From positions 868,001 to 932,000 of the forward strand of contig NZ_JAGTUU010000001.1 of the NCBI RefSeq assembly GCF_018224955.1: a DNA stretch of 64,000 nucleotides. Reading direction: 5' to 3'. Positions 1 through 7,997 of the stretch are shown here, one piece after another. Both the position numbers and the translations under genes were made by a program. How positions within the stretch are numbered: the first letter of the stretch is position 1; each line of letters starts with the position of its first letter. The notes beneath the pieces were generated by a model. The model was not told the DNA's origin and did no database searches. It saw nothing but the letters and a program-made list of their open reading frames with translations. Source of the stretch: Thetidibacter halocola (GTDB lineage: Bacteria > Pseudomonadota > Alphaproteobacteria > Rhodobacterales > Rhodobacteraceae).

Positions 1-256
1 CACCCGCCTCGACCCGCAACCGGCCCGAGAAGCAAAACGCCACCTGCCGTCGCGGCGACGGGTGCTGCGCGCCGCCCCAACCCGCAGGCAGGATCAGGTA
101 GAGCAACCCGGTCGCCTCTTCGGTGGCGGAGATTGGCATGGCGGGTGCGGGTGGGGCGAAGGCGTCCGCGTCCAGCGGGACGGCGAGATCGGCAAAGTGG
201 GAAATCCCGGCTGCATCCTCGGTCAGATGGAGAACCAGCATGGTGTTCTTGGGCAA
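1..256 (-). CDS. Cupin-like hypothetical protein, C-terminus beyond left edge
   Basis: The frame reads leftward from 256 and stays open to the window edge, so only the first 85 residues are visible. I chose the TTG at 254-256 because a GAGGAG ribosome-binding site lies 8 bases upstream; an ATG at 239-241 is the alternative. The visible part is short beta-strand-like sequence (MLVLHL, LLYLILPAGWGG, QVAFCFSGRLRVEAG) that looks like the start of a cupin barrel, a fold used by sugar isomerases, dioxygenases and ligand-binding regulators. It is the last visible member of a minus-strand run with the methyltransferase, SnoaL-like and sulfotransferase genes. The family call is tentative because the metal-binding histidines would lie outside the window. 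Confidence 0.55.
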   Translation of the reverse strand, partial: MPKNTMLVLHLTEDAAGISHFADLAVPLDADAFAPPAPAMPISATEEATGLLYLILPAGWGGAQHPSPRRQVAFCFSGRLRVEAG

Positions 257-316
257 ATGTCTATCTCCTCATGTCGGCTTGATAGCATGTCTTTTTCTGG
301 CTGGATGTCGGTAGCC

Positions 317-1123
317 TCAGCCCGCGGGTTTCGTGGCGATCATCGTCACGAAGGGCAGGAAGCCGTAGAGCGTCCCGGCCTCGGCGCGGCGCAGGTATTC
401 GGCCTCCAGCGCGTCGGCCAGCGGCTGGGCGATCACGCCTTCGGCCACCAGTCGCGCCGATGCCATTCTGACCCAGACGAGGTTACCCATCCCGTCCGTC
501 ACCACGCGGTTGGCTGTGTCAAAGTGGTCGACCGTCAGTTCGGCCGCGCGGGCCAGCGGCTTGAGCTTGCCCGCAAGCCATGCGTCGGTCACCGACCCGG
601 CCACGAAGGCCTGAGCGCAGGCCCCCAGCGGATCGCCGGGTCCGAGTCCCAGCGAAGCCTTGGAAAAATCGGCGTCGCAGACGACAAGTGTGCCGCCCGG
701 TCGCAGGATGCGCGCGGCTTCGGCGACCAGCGGGGCTGGGTCGGCGACATGGGATAGCACCGTGTGCAGGATGGCGATGTCGGCGCTTGCGTCCGCGAGG
801 CCGAGCGCCGCACCGTCGCCCAACCGGAATTCGAGGTTCGCCCGGTCGCCCACCAACGCCCGTGCCTTGTCCGTCAAGGCATTGGACGGCTCTATACCAA
901 GGACCGAGGCCTGACCGAAGCGGTCGGCGATGCGCCGGGTCACGCCACCGGTGCCGCAACCGATATCGACGATCAGACCACCCTCGGGCGGGTCGAGCCT
1001 GTCGAGATAGGCGTCGATCAACGGCAGCATGGTCGGATCCGCCGCCCTGGTCTCAAGCCCTGCGACGATGATCTCGATGATGTCTGGCGACGCAGCATCT
1101 ACATCGGCGAAGGGGTCGCTCAT
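317..1123 (-). CDS. Class I SAM-dependent methyltransferase
   Basis: This 268-residue soluble protein has the Rossmann-type methyltransferase motif I, VDIGCGTGG, at about residues 52-60. An acidic strand-end (GIEPS) and a DxxxLxxVLSHV-type motif follow, as in the Methyltransf_11/UbiE-like group that methylates small molecules. The start is the ATG at 1121-1123 (MSDPFADVD), which overlaps the stop of the preceding SnoaL-like gene in an ATGA, so the two are translationally coupled. A longer in-frame start exists upstream but would run through that gene. It sits in an operon with two SnoaL-like proteins and a sulfotransferase, which suggests modification of a small metabolite. The substrate is unknown. 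Confidence 0.85.
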   Translation of the reverse strand: MSDPFADVDAASPDIIEIIVAGLETRAADPTMLPLIDAYLDRLDPPEGGLIVDIGCGTGGVTRRIADRFGQASVLGIEPSNALTDKARALVGDRANLEFRLGDGAALGLADASADIAILHTVLSHVADPAPLVAEAARILRPGGTLVVCDADFSKASLGLGPGDPLGACAQAFVAGSVTDAWLAGKLKPLARAAELTVDHFDTANRVVTDGMGNLVWVRMASARLVAEGVIAQPLADALEAEYLRRAEAGTLYGFLPFVTMIATKPAG

Positions 1124-1503
1124 CCCGTCAACTGCCGAGCGTAATCCTCCGCATCGAACCATCCCCGCGAAGCCGCGACCTTGCCGCTCGCGTCAATCTC
1201 CCATTCCTCCCAACCCGTGATCCGCAGCGGCTTGCGGGTCTCTGAATGGTGGCCGGTGAAGGTCCAGAGATACAGGACATGATTGCCGGCGACGCGCAGC
1301 CCGTCGCAGACAAGGTTCAGGTCCGGCACATCGGCGAAGAAACCCGCCGCCATCGCGGCGACGCCCTGGCGCCCCTCCCGGGGCGTGCCACGGTTGATGA
1401 CGATGCCGCCGTCTTCGGCGTAAAAGGACGCGACCGCCTCGGCCGAGCGACTGTTCCAGGCGGCGGTGTAGCCCGTGGCGATGGCGTGGATGTCAGTCGT
1501 CAT
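1120..1503 (-). CDS. SnoaL-like/NTF2-fold protein
   Basis: This 127-residue protein has the pattern of the SnoaL-like/NTF2-like cone fold: an N-terminal helix pair (ATGYTAAWNSRSAEAVASFY), then AEDGGIVINRGTPREGRQG and a curved sheet ending in GWFDAEDYARQL. Family members act as small-molecule isomerases, cyclases or binding proteins. The start is the ATG at 1501-1503, one base after the sulfotransferase stop, and its own stop overlaps the methyltransferase start. It is therefore the middle gene of a tightly coupled trio. Nothing in the sequence identifies the ligand. Confidence 0.75.
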   Translation of the reverse strand: MTTDIHAIATGYTAAWNSRSAEAVASFYAEDGGIVINRGTPREGRQGVAAMAAGFFADVPDLNLVCDGLRVAGNHVLYLWTFTGHHSETRKPLRITGWEEWEIDASGKVAASRGWFDAEDYARQLTG

Positions 1504-1504
1504 G

Positions 1505-2155
1505 TCAGGCTTCTTTCCGTTCGGCATCCGCCGGCTCGCCGCCGAACATCGCCCAGAACTCGTCGCGGGCATTGCTGCGCGGGAACGCTGTGCCTGGTGT
1601 CGGCACATCGAGGAAGCGGCAGAGCGGTTCCCAGCCATCTGACGGTGTGAATACCAGCAGCCGATCGGCTGGCACGGTGGCGCGGACCTTTTTGTTATTG
1701 CGACGATAGGCAGCGATCGAACTTTCGCGATCTAGGCCGCCGAACACCCCGTCGACCAGCAGGATCTCCATGGTCCCGAACAATTCGATCATGGTCGGTG
1801 GCACTGGAAGCGATTTGTAATGCGCAAAGAACTTGCCGATGGTCTTGGAATAGCTGGCCCACCAGTCATCTTCCGGGCGCTCCGTGTGGATCACCTTCGC
1901 GTCGGGAAAGGCCACACGCATATCCTGCCAGTAGGCGGCACCGGGAAAATCCACCTGCGACGTGTACCCCGCGAACACCTGTGCCCACTCGACATCATGC
2001 CCTGCGGCAAGGGCATGCCAATGCGCGGGCTGGTCTGGGTTGCCCATGACCTCGACCATGTGGTGGCATGGGCCGAAGCCCAGCTGTTCCAGCGCCATCT
2101 TGGTTGACATGGTTCCAGTCCGGCCAAATCCGGAGCCGATGATCTGAAGCGTCAT
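1505..2155 (-). CDS. Sulfotransferase family protein (P-loop, PAPS-type)
   Basis: The 216-residue protein opens with MTLQIIGSGFGRTGTMS, whose GFGRTGTMS loop (about residues 9-17) is the sulfotransferase equivalent of a P-loop that binds the 5'-phosphate of PAPS. The features KVIHTERPEDDWWASY and the C-terminal PFPRSNARDEFW region are usual in the bacterial sulfotransferase family that also includes eukaryotic NAD-dependent epimerase-like relatives. The start is the ATG at 2153-2155, preceded by a GGGGATG sequence. The frame stays open for another 80 codons upstream, but that part has no recognisable domain. It leads the operon with the SnoaL-like protein and methyltransferase. The acceptor is unknown. 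Confidence 0.75.
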   Translation of the reverse strand: MTLQIIGSGFGRTGTMSTKMALEQLGFGPCHHMVEVMGNPDQPAHWHALAAGHDVEWAQVFAGYTSQVDFPGAAYWQDMRVAFPDAKVIHTERPEDDWWASYSKTIGKFFAHYKSLPVPPTMIELFGTMEILLVDGVFGGLDRESSIAAYRRNNKKVRATVPADRLLVFTPSDGWEPLCRFLDVPTPGTAFPRSNARDEFWAMFGGEPADAERKEA

Positions 2156-2461
2156 TGCATCATCCCCTTGCTTGTTGTCGCTTGTTTTCGAAGAATTCGA
2201 GGCAAACGGGTCACCGTCCCAGCCGCCGTGGCTGCGCACGGCGCGCAGGCGGGTGAAGGACGAATAACCCATCAGCATGCGCTGGCTGTATTCGTCGACG
2301 CACTCCCGGTACCGGCCGCGTTTGTAGGCGGCTGCGCGCTCCTCCTGCTCTCCCTCGAGCGCGGCGGTGCCGACTCTGACAACCCAAGTGCGCACAACTT
2401 GGGCCGCTGCGGCGGCATCCGCGACACGCGAGCGTCGACACGCGCGCCGGCGCCGGTGGCG
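2156..2461 (-). other. 306-bp gap with an open minus-strand frame, possible gene remnant
   Basis: No complete gene is visible between the SnoaL-like gene ending at 2462 and the sulfotransferase starting at 2155. On the minus strand the frame of the sulfotransferase stays open right up to the stop of the upstream gene. It encodes a helix-like stretch including VVRTWVVRVG, EEERAAAYKRG-like sequence and YSQRMLMGYSSFTRL. This could be a decayed C-terminal fragment of another protein, or chance in GC-rich DNA. I could not assign a family. Confidence 0.3.
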
Positions 2462-2887
2462 TCAGGTCCAGCCGAGGGCGCGCATCGACTGGGCGTCGTT
2501 CCAGATCTTGGTCATGTGCTTGATCTTCGGGCCGTCGAACGTCATCGCATAGACGTAGTCGGCCGCCACGCTGCGCCCGGTCGGCGGCACCGGCCCGCCC
2601 TCGGCCGTGTGGGTCCCGTGGAACACTGCGAAACCCAGCACCGTGGCGCGCGCCTCGTCGGCGGCGAAGGCCTTCATTTCATAGCGGCCGTCCGGCGCCA
2701 GCTTCAGCAGACCCTCCATCCAGCCGGCATAGGCCTCGATCGTGCCAATCTCCGCCAGGGCGTCTGACTGGCAGGAGAAGGTGGCGCCCGGCGTGCAGAA
2801 AGGCGCGCAGGCGGCCCAGCCCTTGCCCGTCTCGATAGTGTCGAAGAACGCGGCGGCGGTGTCGGTCATCGTCATGGACTTGTTCAT
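2462..2887 (-). CDS. SnoaL-like/nuclear transport factor 2 family protein
   Basis: This 141-residue protein begins MNKSMTMTDTAAAFFDTIETGKGW and continues with a cone-fold pattern (PFCTPGATFSCQ, ALAEIGTIEAYAGWMEGLLKL, YVYAMTFDGPKIKHMTKIWND). This matches SnoaL-like ester cyclase or NTF2-fold proteins. The start is the ATG at 2885-2887 with GGGAGAG about six bases upstream; the in-frame ATG at 2935 has no such site. It is probably the first gene of the minus-strand run that continues with the sulfotransferase. No catalytic residues can be assigned safely, so it may bind rather than transform its ligand. Confidence 0.75.
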   Translation of the reverse strand: MNKSMTMTDTAAAFFDTIETGKGWAACAPFCTPGATFSCQSDALAEIGTIEAYAGWMEGLLKLAPDGRYEMKAFAADEARATVLGFAVFHGTHTAEGGPVPPTGRSVAADYVYAMTFDGPKIKHMTKIWNDAQSMRALGWT

Positions 2888-3110
2888 GGTGTCTCTCCCT
2901 GTCAGGTGGCCGCGATCTGGGGCGGCTTTTTCCAATGGGGCAGGTTTGCGCGTTGCTCGCTACACCACCGGCTAAAAAAACTTCTAAAGCTGATCTACGC
3001 GGACCGGCTCAGCATAGCGATATGGCGTCTTCGGGCGTCGCAAGGCCCGCAGCGTTGTGCTGGCCGAAAAGGACCGTACGACCGATGCCGTTCCGCCCCC
3101 CCGGAGCCAC

Positions 3111-3443
3111 TCACCCGTGCGGCGGTTGGTATGCACCCGTGACCTCGCCCGCCTTCGTCATCGCGGCCATCGCGTCGGCCGAGGTCATCAGCTTCGTCGT
3201 CGCCGATTTCGAAACCGTACCGGCGGAGGCGACGGCGGCGGCCCCCGCCATCATGAACTTGTCGTCGGGGCCTTCGATCAGGCAGACGACGTCGTACTCG
3301 CCGAAAGCGAAGAACAGGTGGTGCAGTTTGCCGCCCAGCGCCTCGACCAGCTTGCGCGCTGCGGCTTCGCGATCGCTCGGATTGGCGACCATGCTCTTGA
3401 TGGCGTCGGCGGAGTAGCTCAGTTGATATAGATAAAATGGCAT
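3111..3443 (-). CDS. GYD domain-containing protein
   Basis: This 110-residue protein (MPFYLYQLSYSADAIKSMV) shows the GYD-domain layout. An N-terminal beta strand is followed by a helix with an Arg/Lys-rich AARKLVEALGG turn, the FAFGEYDVVCLIEGPDD strand where GEYD stands for the family GxYD signature, and a second alpha/beta repeat ending in TKAGEVTGAYQPP. GYD proteins are small dimeric ferredoxin-like-fold proteins whose function is not established. The start is the ATG at 3441-3443 with GGGAGG upstream. It lies between the CadC-like regulator and the SnoaL/sulfotransferase run, on the same strand. Confidence 0.85.
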   Translation of the reverse strand: MPFYLYQLSYSADAIKSMVANPSDREAAARKLVEALGGKLHHLFFAFGEYDVVCLIEGPDDKFMMAGAAAVASAGTVSKSATTKLMTSADAMAAMTKAGEVTGAYQPPHG

Positions 3444-3573
3444 GGCGCGGTCCTCCCTCAGACGGGGTCGCGGCACCGTTGCCGTTCATCCCCTTTCACA
3501 TGCTGGGCGGCTCGACAGGGCGGTGTCTACAAGAGCCGCTAAAAAGATATAAATCCGCTTCATCTTGCGGATG

Positions 3574-5121
3574 CTACCGCAGCGCCTGCGCAGCCTCCGG
3601 CGGTGCGAGGCCCGCGGCGATGCGAAAGAACAGGTCCGCGCGGGCGAGGTAATCGGGGTTCGAACTCAGCCATCGGCCGCCAAGGCGCACCGCGACCAGG
3701 GCCGGTGCGATCGCCTCGACCCTGCGAAAGGCGGATTGGGCGCGGTCGATCTTCCCCGCGCCAACCCAGGCGATGGCGCCAAGAATCAGCGGCGTGGCGC
3801 TGTTGGCAGCCTCGGCCAGTGCCGCCTCGGACGCCTCGGCGGCCTCGGCATAGTTGCGCACCGCGAAATGCGTGAAGCCGAGCGCGGCCAGCATCGAGCC
3901 ACGCGCGGGGTCGCGCGGGCTGCGCCGCAGCGCAGCCTCGGCCAGCGGCACCCCCCTTGCGGCATCCCCGTGGAGCCCCTCATAGAGCCCCAGCCAGCCC
4001 AGCGTCACCGCACAGTTGGGGTTCATCTCGTGGGCCAGCCGCAATTCGGGCAAGCCTACACTCGGGTTCTGGCTCATGAACTGCAAGAGCGCCCGGATGC
4101 GCCGCGCGTGGTGATCTGTCGGGTCGGCCGCGATGGCGCGGGTCGCCGCCGCGATGCCGTCGGACAGCGTCTTCGGCATGGACGGAGTCGTCGCGTGGTA
4201 GGCGTGCCACCAGTTCACCCAAGCCAACACGCGCCAAGCCAGCGCCGAGCCGGGATCGCGCGCCAGCGCCTGGCGCGCCAGTTCCGCCGCCTGCTCCCGC
4301 GGATCTGGATCGTAGGCCATCTCGCCAGCCGAAATTGCCGCCCAGCCTCTCTGCGCCAAACCGTGGGCCGTCAGGTCCTCAGGCGCGCAGATGCGGTTCC
4401 GCCTGGCCTCGGCCCGGTCGATCTGCGGCGCGAGGCAGGTGACGACAGCACGCGCGACCAGCGCCTGCGTCTCGAAACATTCGGTCATGGCACGGTCGAA
4501 ATTTTCCGCCCAGACATGCCCGCCGGTCGTCGCATCGATGAGCTGGGCAGTGACACGAACCCGGTCAAGCGTCGGCCTTACGCTCCCCTCCACGACATAG
4601 CGCACGCCCAGAACGCTTGCGACTTCGCGCAGATCACGCGGCATGTCGCGATAGACGAAGGCCGAGTTGCGCGCGACGACGAACAGGTCGCGAAACCGCG
4701 ACAGTTCGGTCGTGATATCCTCGACGAACCCGTCGGCCAGCCAGTCGAGGCCAGGATCGCCGCCCATGAGCGTGAAGGGCAGCACGACGACCGACGGACG
4801 GTCGGGAAGGGCCAGCGGCGGCGGATCCGGCGCGACATCAAGCGCAAAGCGCAGGCCCCGGCCGGCCACCGTGACAATGGCGTGTGTGCCGAGGACGCGG
4901 CGCAGGTTGGCGACCTGCACGTTCAGATTGTTCTCGCCCACCACTGCTCCGGGCCAGACCGACGCCATGATCTCGTCCCGCCCGATGACCCTTTCCCGGT
5001 TCACGACCAGCAGTTCCAGAAGATCGAATGCCCGCGCTCCAAGTGCAACGACATCGACACCGCGACGAAGTTGCCGCGCCTGGGGCTCGAGGGTGAAATC
5101 TGAGAAGCGAAAGTTGTTCAT
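3574..5121 (-). CDS. CadC-like transcriptional regulator: winged helix, TolB-like domain, TPR repeats
   Basis: The 515-residue protein starts with an OmpR/PhoB-type winged helix (FRFSDFTLEPQARQLRRG, then GRDEIMASVWPG and NVQVANLRRVLG, about residues 1-95) that binds DNA. Residues about 110-240 hold the TolB-N/adenylate-cyclase-like segment (PSVVVLPFTLMGG, LADGFVEDITTELSRF, YVVEGSVR, VTAQLIDATTGGHVW). The remainder consists of TPR-like helical hairpins. No membrane helix is visible, unlike E. coli CadC, so sensing is probably cytosolic through the TPRs. It lies 225 bases downstream of the hydrolase operon on the same strand and is the best local candidate to control it. The ligand is unknown. 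Confidence 0.85.
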   Translation of the reverse strand: MNNFRFSDFTLEPQARQLRRGVDVVALGARAFDLLELLVVNRERVIGRDEIMASVWPGAVVGENNLNVQVANLRRVLGTHAIVTVAGRGLRFALDVAPDPPPLALPDRPSVVVLPFTLMGGDPGLDWLADGFVEDITTELSRFRDLFVVARNSAFVYRDMPRDLREVASVLGVRYVVEGSVRPTLDRVRVTAQLIDATTGGHVWAENFDRAMTECFETQALVARAVVTCLAPQIDRAEARRNRICAPEDLTAHGLAQRGWAAISAGEMAYDPDPREQAAELARQALARDPGSALAWRVLAWVNWWHAYHATTPSMPKTLSDGIAAATRAIAADPTDHHARRIRALLQFMSQNPSVGLPELRLAHEMNPNCAVTLGWLGLYEGLHGDAARGVPLAEAALRRSPRDPARGSMLAALGFTHFAVRNYAEAAEASEAALAEAANSATPLILGAIAWVGAGKIDRAQSAFRRVEAIAPALVAVRLGGRWLSSNPDYLARADLFFRIAAGLAPPEAAQALR

Positions 5122-5346
5122 CTGGTTCCGGAATGAAAAGTTGAATCAACTCTACCAACGATTCTTGTAGAACCATGCTTTTTTTGACCGTTGAGGCAGA
5201 GGATGAACTCTATCCAAGTCTCTTTGTTCAGCAACGGCCGGTGAATGAAGATGCTCGGCGAGAAACCATTTTGCCAATATCTATATTAATTTCAATGCAG
5301 TACGGGCCAGATAAGGTTGGTTGTCAGGCCCATCCCCTCCGCCGGT

Positions 5347-6744
5347 TCAGCCAGACCGCCGAGGCCCCAGCGCGACCGCGGCAAGGCCCACCCCCGCCAG
5401 TCCCGAGGCCGCTCCGAGCCATGGCCAGAGGCCCGGCAGGATCGAGAAGAGGAAGAGGTAATTCTGGGCCGCCGCCCAGAGCGGCCAGAGGATCAGCGCT
5501 GCGGCGATCCCGCCCGCCCCGATCCGCGTTGCGGGGCCGCCGCGCCGGCCCCGCAACGCGATCCCGAGGCCGAGCGCCGCCACGACGAGGCCGAGGGCGA
5601 TGCCGACACGCGCGGCCTTTTCGGCCCAAAGCACGCGCGCCATGCCGACCGGTGCCACGCCAAGGCTCTCCGACCAATCCCGCAAGACGGCGGCGAAGAG
5701 TGGCCAGGCGCGCTGGCTGTTGGACAGGATCACGATGCCGTCGCCGGTTTCCGGAACGAGGTGCATGTGGCTCATCCAGCCGTAGCCCTGGCCACCATGC
5801 CAGGCCGCCGCGCGCCCGTCCGAGAGCGTCTCGGTGAAATGGCCCAGCCCGTAGCTCTCGGCGGCGAAACCGAACAGGCCGCCGACGGCGATCACGGGAC
5901 GGTGCAATGCCTCTAAGCCGTTGGACGAGAGTACATCCTGTGCTGCGCCCGCCATTCCCGCCACGGCGAAACGCGCGATGTCGGTGGCGGTGGCGTGCAG
6001 CCCGCCCGAGGCGCGACCGGGATAGACATAGGGCGCAACCGGCCGTCCGCGCAGGTCGTGGCCCACAGGCATCGGCGCACCGGTCCAGTCGAAGCCGGAC
6101 GTCGTCATCCCGAGGGGCGCGAGAACCTCGTGCGCCATCAGCTTGCCGAAATCCTCGTCCGTGCAGTCCTCGATCACGAGTTCCAGCAGGACATAGCCCG
6201 TGTCGGAATAGGCAAATCCCGACCCGGGGGCGGCGATCAGCGCGAAGTCCCGTGCGATATGTTCGGGCAGGTCGGGCCTCGGCGCTTCGGGCTGGTAGCG
6301 CGCGGCATAGTCACCGAGGCAGATACCGGCGCTGTGGCTCAGCAGCATGCGCGGCGTGATCCGGTCCGCGCCTTCGGGCAGAAGCCAACGCCTCAGGCAA
6401 TCGCCGATGGGTGCGTCGAGGTCGAGCCGCCCGGTCTCGGCCAGCCGCATCGCACACCAGGCGGTGACGGGCTTGGAGATCGACTCCACCCGGAACAGCG
6501 CCTCGGCGGTCATCGGCGTGCCTGCTGCGGGGGCGGCCATGCCGAAGACCCCGGTCCAGACCGGCGCGCCGCCCTCGATCAGCACGATCACCGCGCCTGG
6601 CACACCGTCGCGGGCCATCCGTTCGGGCACTGTCTGCGACAGGCGGAGCGCCAGCGGCGGACCGTCCTGCGCGGCCAGATGCGAGGGCATTGCCGTCAGC
6701 AGAAGGACGACAAGACGTCCGATCCGACCCGGCAGAACAACCAT
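5347..6744 (-). CDS. Exported class C beta-lactamase-family serine hydrolase with C-terminal membrane helices
   Basis: This protein has the penicillin-recognising serine hydrolase signatures: SISK (SxxK nucleophile, about residues 88-91), YSDTGY in place of YxN, and WHGGQGYG for the third motif. A hydrophobic N-terminus (LVVLLLTAMPSHLAAQ) looks like a signal peptide. After the catalytic domain come three or four hydrophobic segments (GIALGLVVAALGLGIAL, IAAALILWPLWAA, LAGVGLAAVAL), so the enzyme is anchored in the inner membrane with its active site outside. The ATG at 6742-6744 gives the clean signal peptide; an ATG at 6837 would overlap the upstream gene. Relatives include esterases and D-aminopeptidases, and Asp instead of Asn in YxN argues against calling it a resistance enzyme. 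It is the last gene of the operon. Confidence 0.85.
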   Translation of the reverse strand: MVVLPGRIGRLVVLLLTAMPSHLAAQDGPPLALRLSQTVPERMARDGVPGAVIVLIEGGAPVWTGVFGMAAPAAGTPMTAEALFRVESISKPVTAWCAMRLAETGRLDLDAPIGDCLRRWLLPEGADRITPRMLLSHSAGICLGDYAARYQPEAPRPDLPEHIARDFALIAAPGSGFAYSDTGYVLLELVIEDCTDEDFGKLMAHEVLAPLGMTTSGFDWTGAPMPVGHDLRGRPVAPYVYPGRASGGLHATATDIARFAVAGMAGAAQDVLSSNGLEALHRPVIAVGGLFGFAAESYGLGHFTETLSDGRAAAWHGGQGYGWMSHMHLVPETGDGIVILSNSQRAWPLFAAVLRDWSESLGVAPVGMARVLWAEKAARVGIALGLVVAALGLGIALRGRRGGPATRIGAGGIAAALILWPLWAAAQNYLFLFSILPGLWPWLGAASGLAGVGLAAVALGPRRSG

Positions 6745-6823
6745 GGAGCAGATCAGAGACCGCTTCGGGCTGGCGCGCGGACATGCGTATGCGGCGGGCA
6801 ACTTCACGGCAGATCGTCCCGGG

Positions 6824-7966
6824 TCAATCATCGGCATCCACCATTTCCGCGCTGCCGTTCAGGACGTCGTTCACAAGGATGGACGTTGCCCGTTCGGGTT
6901 CCTCGAAGAGCGGGCTGTGAGCGGAGTTCTCGAAGATGTAGAACCCCTTAACCGGTGCCTCGATCGCATCGAACCAGGCGCGCGAGAGGTCCGGGTGCGC
7001 GGTCCGGTCGTGGCGGCCGACGAAGATGTAGACCGGCAGCTCGAACCGGGTCAGCCGCGCACTCAGGTCGTCCCGAAGCAGGTCCTCCCAGAAGAACGGT
7101 CGCGACCAGATCTTGCCGCGCCAGACGTTGATCTTGTCCATCAGCGTATAGGCCCGCACCCGCCAGACCGGCAGGAAGATGCCCGTGATGACGGAGTCCA
7201 TGTCGCGGGTGTGGCCGACGCCGGCCCGGTGCATGGCCGCATCGCGCAGCCGCATCCATTCTGGCGACGTTCCCGCCTCCATGCTGACCGGAGCGGCCTC
7301 CAGCCTGCCGACCATGACCGCGTCGCCGCGCGCGCGATAGAAGTCGAGCAGGTAGGCATGCGCCATGACCTCGGACCGCAGTTGATGGGCGATTTGGGCC
7401 ATTCCGACATAGGCAAGGAACCGGTCCGGCGCGGCGGCGGCGACCTGGACGCCGAGGTAGCTGCCCCATGAATGGCCGAGAAGCAGGATCCTGTCCTGAC
7501 CGAAGCGATCGCGCAGGTAGTCTGCCACTTGAATCGTGTCGGCGATCATCTGCTCCATGGTCATGGTCTCGGGCGGAATGTCGCCCGAGAACGACATGCC
7601 GGCCCCGCGCTGTTCCCACCAGACCATGGTGAAGTGGCGTTCCAGCCCCGTGGGATAATCCAGTTCCATGAAGACCTCGGTCATGCCGGGGCCGCCGTGC
7701 AGGAACAGCAGGACCGGGTTCGCGGGGTCGACGCTCTGGATGATCATGCCTTGCGGGATGCCGCCGATCTCGATGGTGACACGCTCGGACAGGCTGCCGG
7801 GAATCACGTCGCCCGCCGCATCGCGCAGCGGGTCCGGTCGGCCGGGGCTGATGGCGACGAGCCAGGCAAGGCCGAGGGCGAAGCCGAGCAGAAGGATCAG
7901 GCCTGCCACCATCATGGCCTTGCCGAACCTGTTGGCGAGAGACCGGCGTTTGGTGCGTGATGCCAT
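6824..7966 (-). CDS. Membrane-anchored alpha/beta hydrolase, prolyl iminopeptidase-like
   Basis: The 380-residue protein has an N-terminal membrane helix (MMVAGLILLLGFALGLAWLV), then an alpha/beta hydrolase domain. It carries the oxyanion motif HGGPGM (residues 90-95), WWEQRGAGMS, the nucleophile elbow GHSWGS (164-169, Ser167), an acid in VGRHDRTAHP and a C-terminal His in NSAHSPLF. HGGPG with WxxQRGxGxS is characteristic of the S33 prolyl iminopeptidase group, although esterases share it. The start is the ATG at 7964-7966. It lies 31 bases after the amidohydrolase in the seven-gene operon. Catalysis is probably periplasmic if the helix is an uncleaved anchor. Confidence 0.87.
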   Translation of the reverse strand: MASRTKRRSLANRFGKAMMVAGLILLLGFALGLAWLVAISPGRPDPLRDAAGDVIPGSLSERVTIEIGGIPQGMIIQSVDPANPVLLFLHGGPGMTEVFMELDYPTGLERHFTMVWWEQRGAGMSFSGDIPPETMTMEQMIADTIQVADYLRDRFGQDRILLLGHSWGSYLGVQVAAAAPDRFLAYVGMAQIAHQLRSEVMAHAYLLDFYRARGDAVMVGRLEAAPVSMEAGTSPEWMRLRDAAMHRAGVGHTRDMDSVITGIFLPVWRVRAYTLMDKINVWRGKIWSRPFFWEDLLRDDLSARLTRFELPVYIFVGRHDRTAHPDLSRAWFDAIEAPVKGFYIFENSAHSPLFEEPERATSILVNDVLNGSAEMVDADD

Positions 7967-7997
7967 GGCGGTGCGCCTTTTCCAGCAGAGCCCATGC

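Noticed and set aside
3565-5103. A 512-codon plus-strand frame
   Set aside because: It is the antisense of the CadC-like regulator, whose minus-strand frame has clear winged-helix and TPR patterns.
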